A stretch of 64,000 nt of DNA, taken from Candidatus Devosia phytovorans (GTDB lineage Bacteria > Pseudomonadota > Alphaproteobacteria > Rhizobiales > Devosiaceae). The position numbers were made by a program, and so were the translations under genes. This document shows positions 63,611 to 64,000 of the stretch, one piece after another (the first letter of the stretch is position 1; the number at the start of each line of letters is the position of its first letter). The stretch spans positions 1,245,001 to 1,309,000 of the forward strand of contig CP119312.1 in assembly GCA_029202405.1 (NCBI GenBank), given 5' to 3'. The notes beneath the pieces were generated by a model. That model worked only from the letters and a program-made list of their open reading frames with translations. It made no database searches and was not told where the DNA came from.

Positions 63611-63823
63611 CTAGAGCAGGGTCAGGTTGGTTGCCGATTCCTTGCCGTCACGGCCGGTTTCGACTTCATAGGTCACCTTGTCGTTCTCGTAGAGGCCCTG
63701 CAGGCCCGAACGCTGAACGGCGGAGATGTGGACGAAGGCATCCTTGCCGCCGTTGTCGGGCGAAATGAAGCCGTAGCCCTTGGTGGTGTTGAAGAATTTG
63801 ACGGTGCCGTTGATCAGGGACAT
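63611..63823 (-). CDS. Cold-shock protein (CspA family)
   Basis: A 70-residue single cold-shock domain. The RNA-binding motifs RNP1 (KGYGFISP) and RNP2 (DAFVHISAV) are intact, with the start SLINGTVKFFN. It binds single-stranded RNA and keeps it unstructured. GGAAATACAC lies before the ATG. The long 5' region typical of csp genes continues to the right edge. Confidence 0.96.
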   Translation of the reverse strand: MSLINGTVKFFNTTKGYGFISPDNGGKDAFVHISAVQRSGLQGLYENDKVTYEVETGRDGKESATNLTLL

Positions 63824-64000
63824 GTGTATTTCCTTTGCTCATATTCGAGCGGTTATCCATTGGCACAATGCCAAGGGGACATAACGTTCGCATGATAGAG
63901 CAGGAGCCACAGACCGGAGAACCGGCAGCAGGCAGCCGACTTAGGCTGAAAACGTATGGGATATATGTGGCACGGAACGAAGGCCTAGGCAAGGTCTTGC
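63824..64000. other. Upstream region of the cold-shock gene
   Basis: No gene is visible up to the window edge; it should contain the csp promoter and 5' leader. Confidence 0.4.

Overview
This is a GC-rich chromosomal window from an alphaproteobacterium, most likely of the order Hyphomicrobiales (Rhizobiales). Devosiaceae is my best guess, from gene order and protein character recalled from memory rather than any search. The evidence is the conserved run rpsB-tsf-pyrH-frr-uppS-cdsA-rseP-bamA-lpxD-fabZ-lpxA-lpxB, followed by gltA, gltX and comEC. MipZ division-site ATPases, DUF1489, the clpS-clpA pair and short-spaced mirror-image intergenic repeats fit the same group.

Layout. Positions 1-8 kb are accessory: a cut SLC13 transporter, two tandem Tat-exported ferritin-like proteins, an AAC(6')-like acetyltransferase, an AraC regulator divergent from a PhyH-type dioxygenase, and a sulfate ABC importer (cysT, cysW, binding protein) with no local cysA. 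Two repeat elements (6.6 and 7.9 kb) flank the binding-protein gene. Positions 8-20 kb are mixed housekeeping: rimO, lipB, a lone FliN-like protein, tRNA-Leu(GAG), a PaiB-like protein, mgtE, a GST, a diguanylate cyclase, an F420-type quinone reductase homologue, an L,D-transpeptidase and a VWA plus membrane J-domain pair. Positions 20-28 kb hold two tandem mipZ genes, a D-Ala-D-Ala carboxypeptidase with SPOR domain, clpS and clpA.

Positions 28-33 kb hold a putative metal-handling locus (PCuAC-like protein facing a DUF3299/ATPase/FtsX-like permease operon with His/Asp-rich segments) and an alkaline phosphatase with a good Pho-box match. Positions 33-39 kb hold dnaE, a NYN/OST-HTH protein and a 650-base gene-free stretch dense in inverted repeats, which is the most unexplained part of the window. 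Positions 39-54 kb carry translation, nucleotide, isoprenoid, outer-membrane and lipid A genes plus gltA and gltX. dxr, lpxI and lexA, often found in this neighbourhood in related bacteria, are absent here.

Positions 56-63 kb look like a galactoside/sugar-acid catabolic locus: GH42 beta-galactosidase, SMP-30 lactonase, KDPGal aldolase and KDGal kinase, divergent from an IlvD/Edd-family sugar-acid dehydratase. Together they would take galactosides through galactonate to pyruvate and glyceraldehyde-3-phosphate if a galactose dehydrogenase lies elsewhere. The window ends with a GFA-family protein and a cold-shock protein. I found no CRISPR array, rRNA, prophage or transposase.
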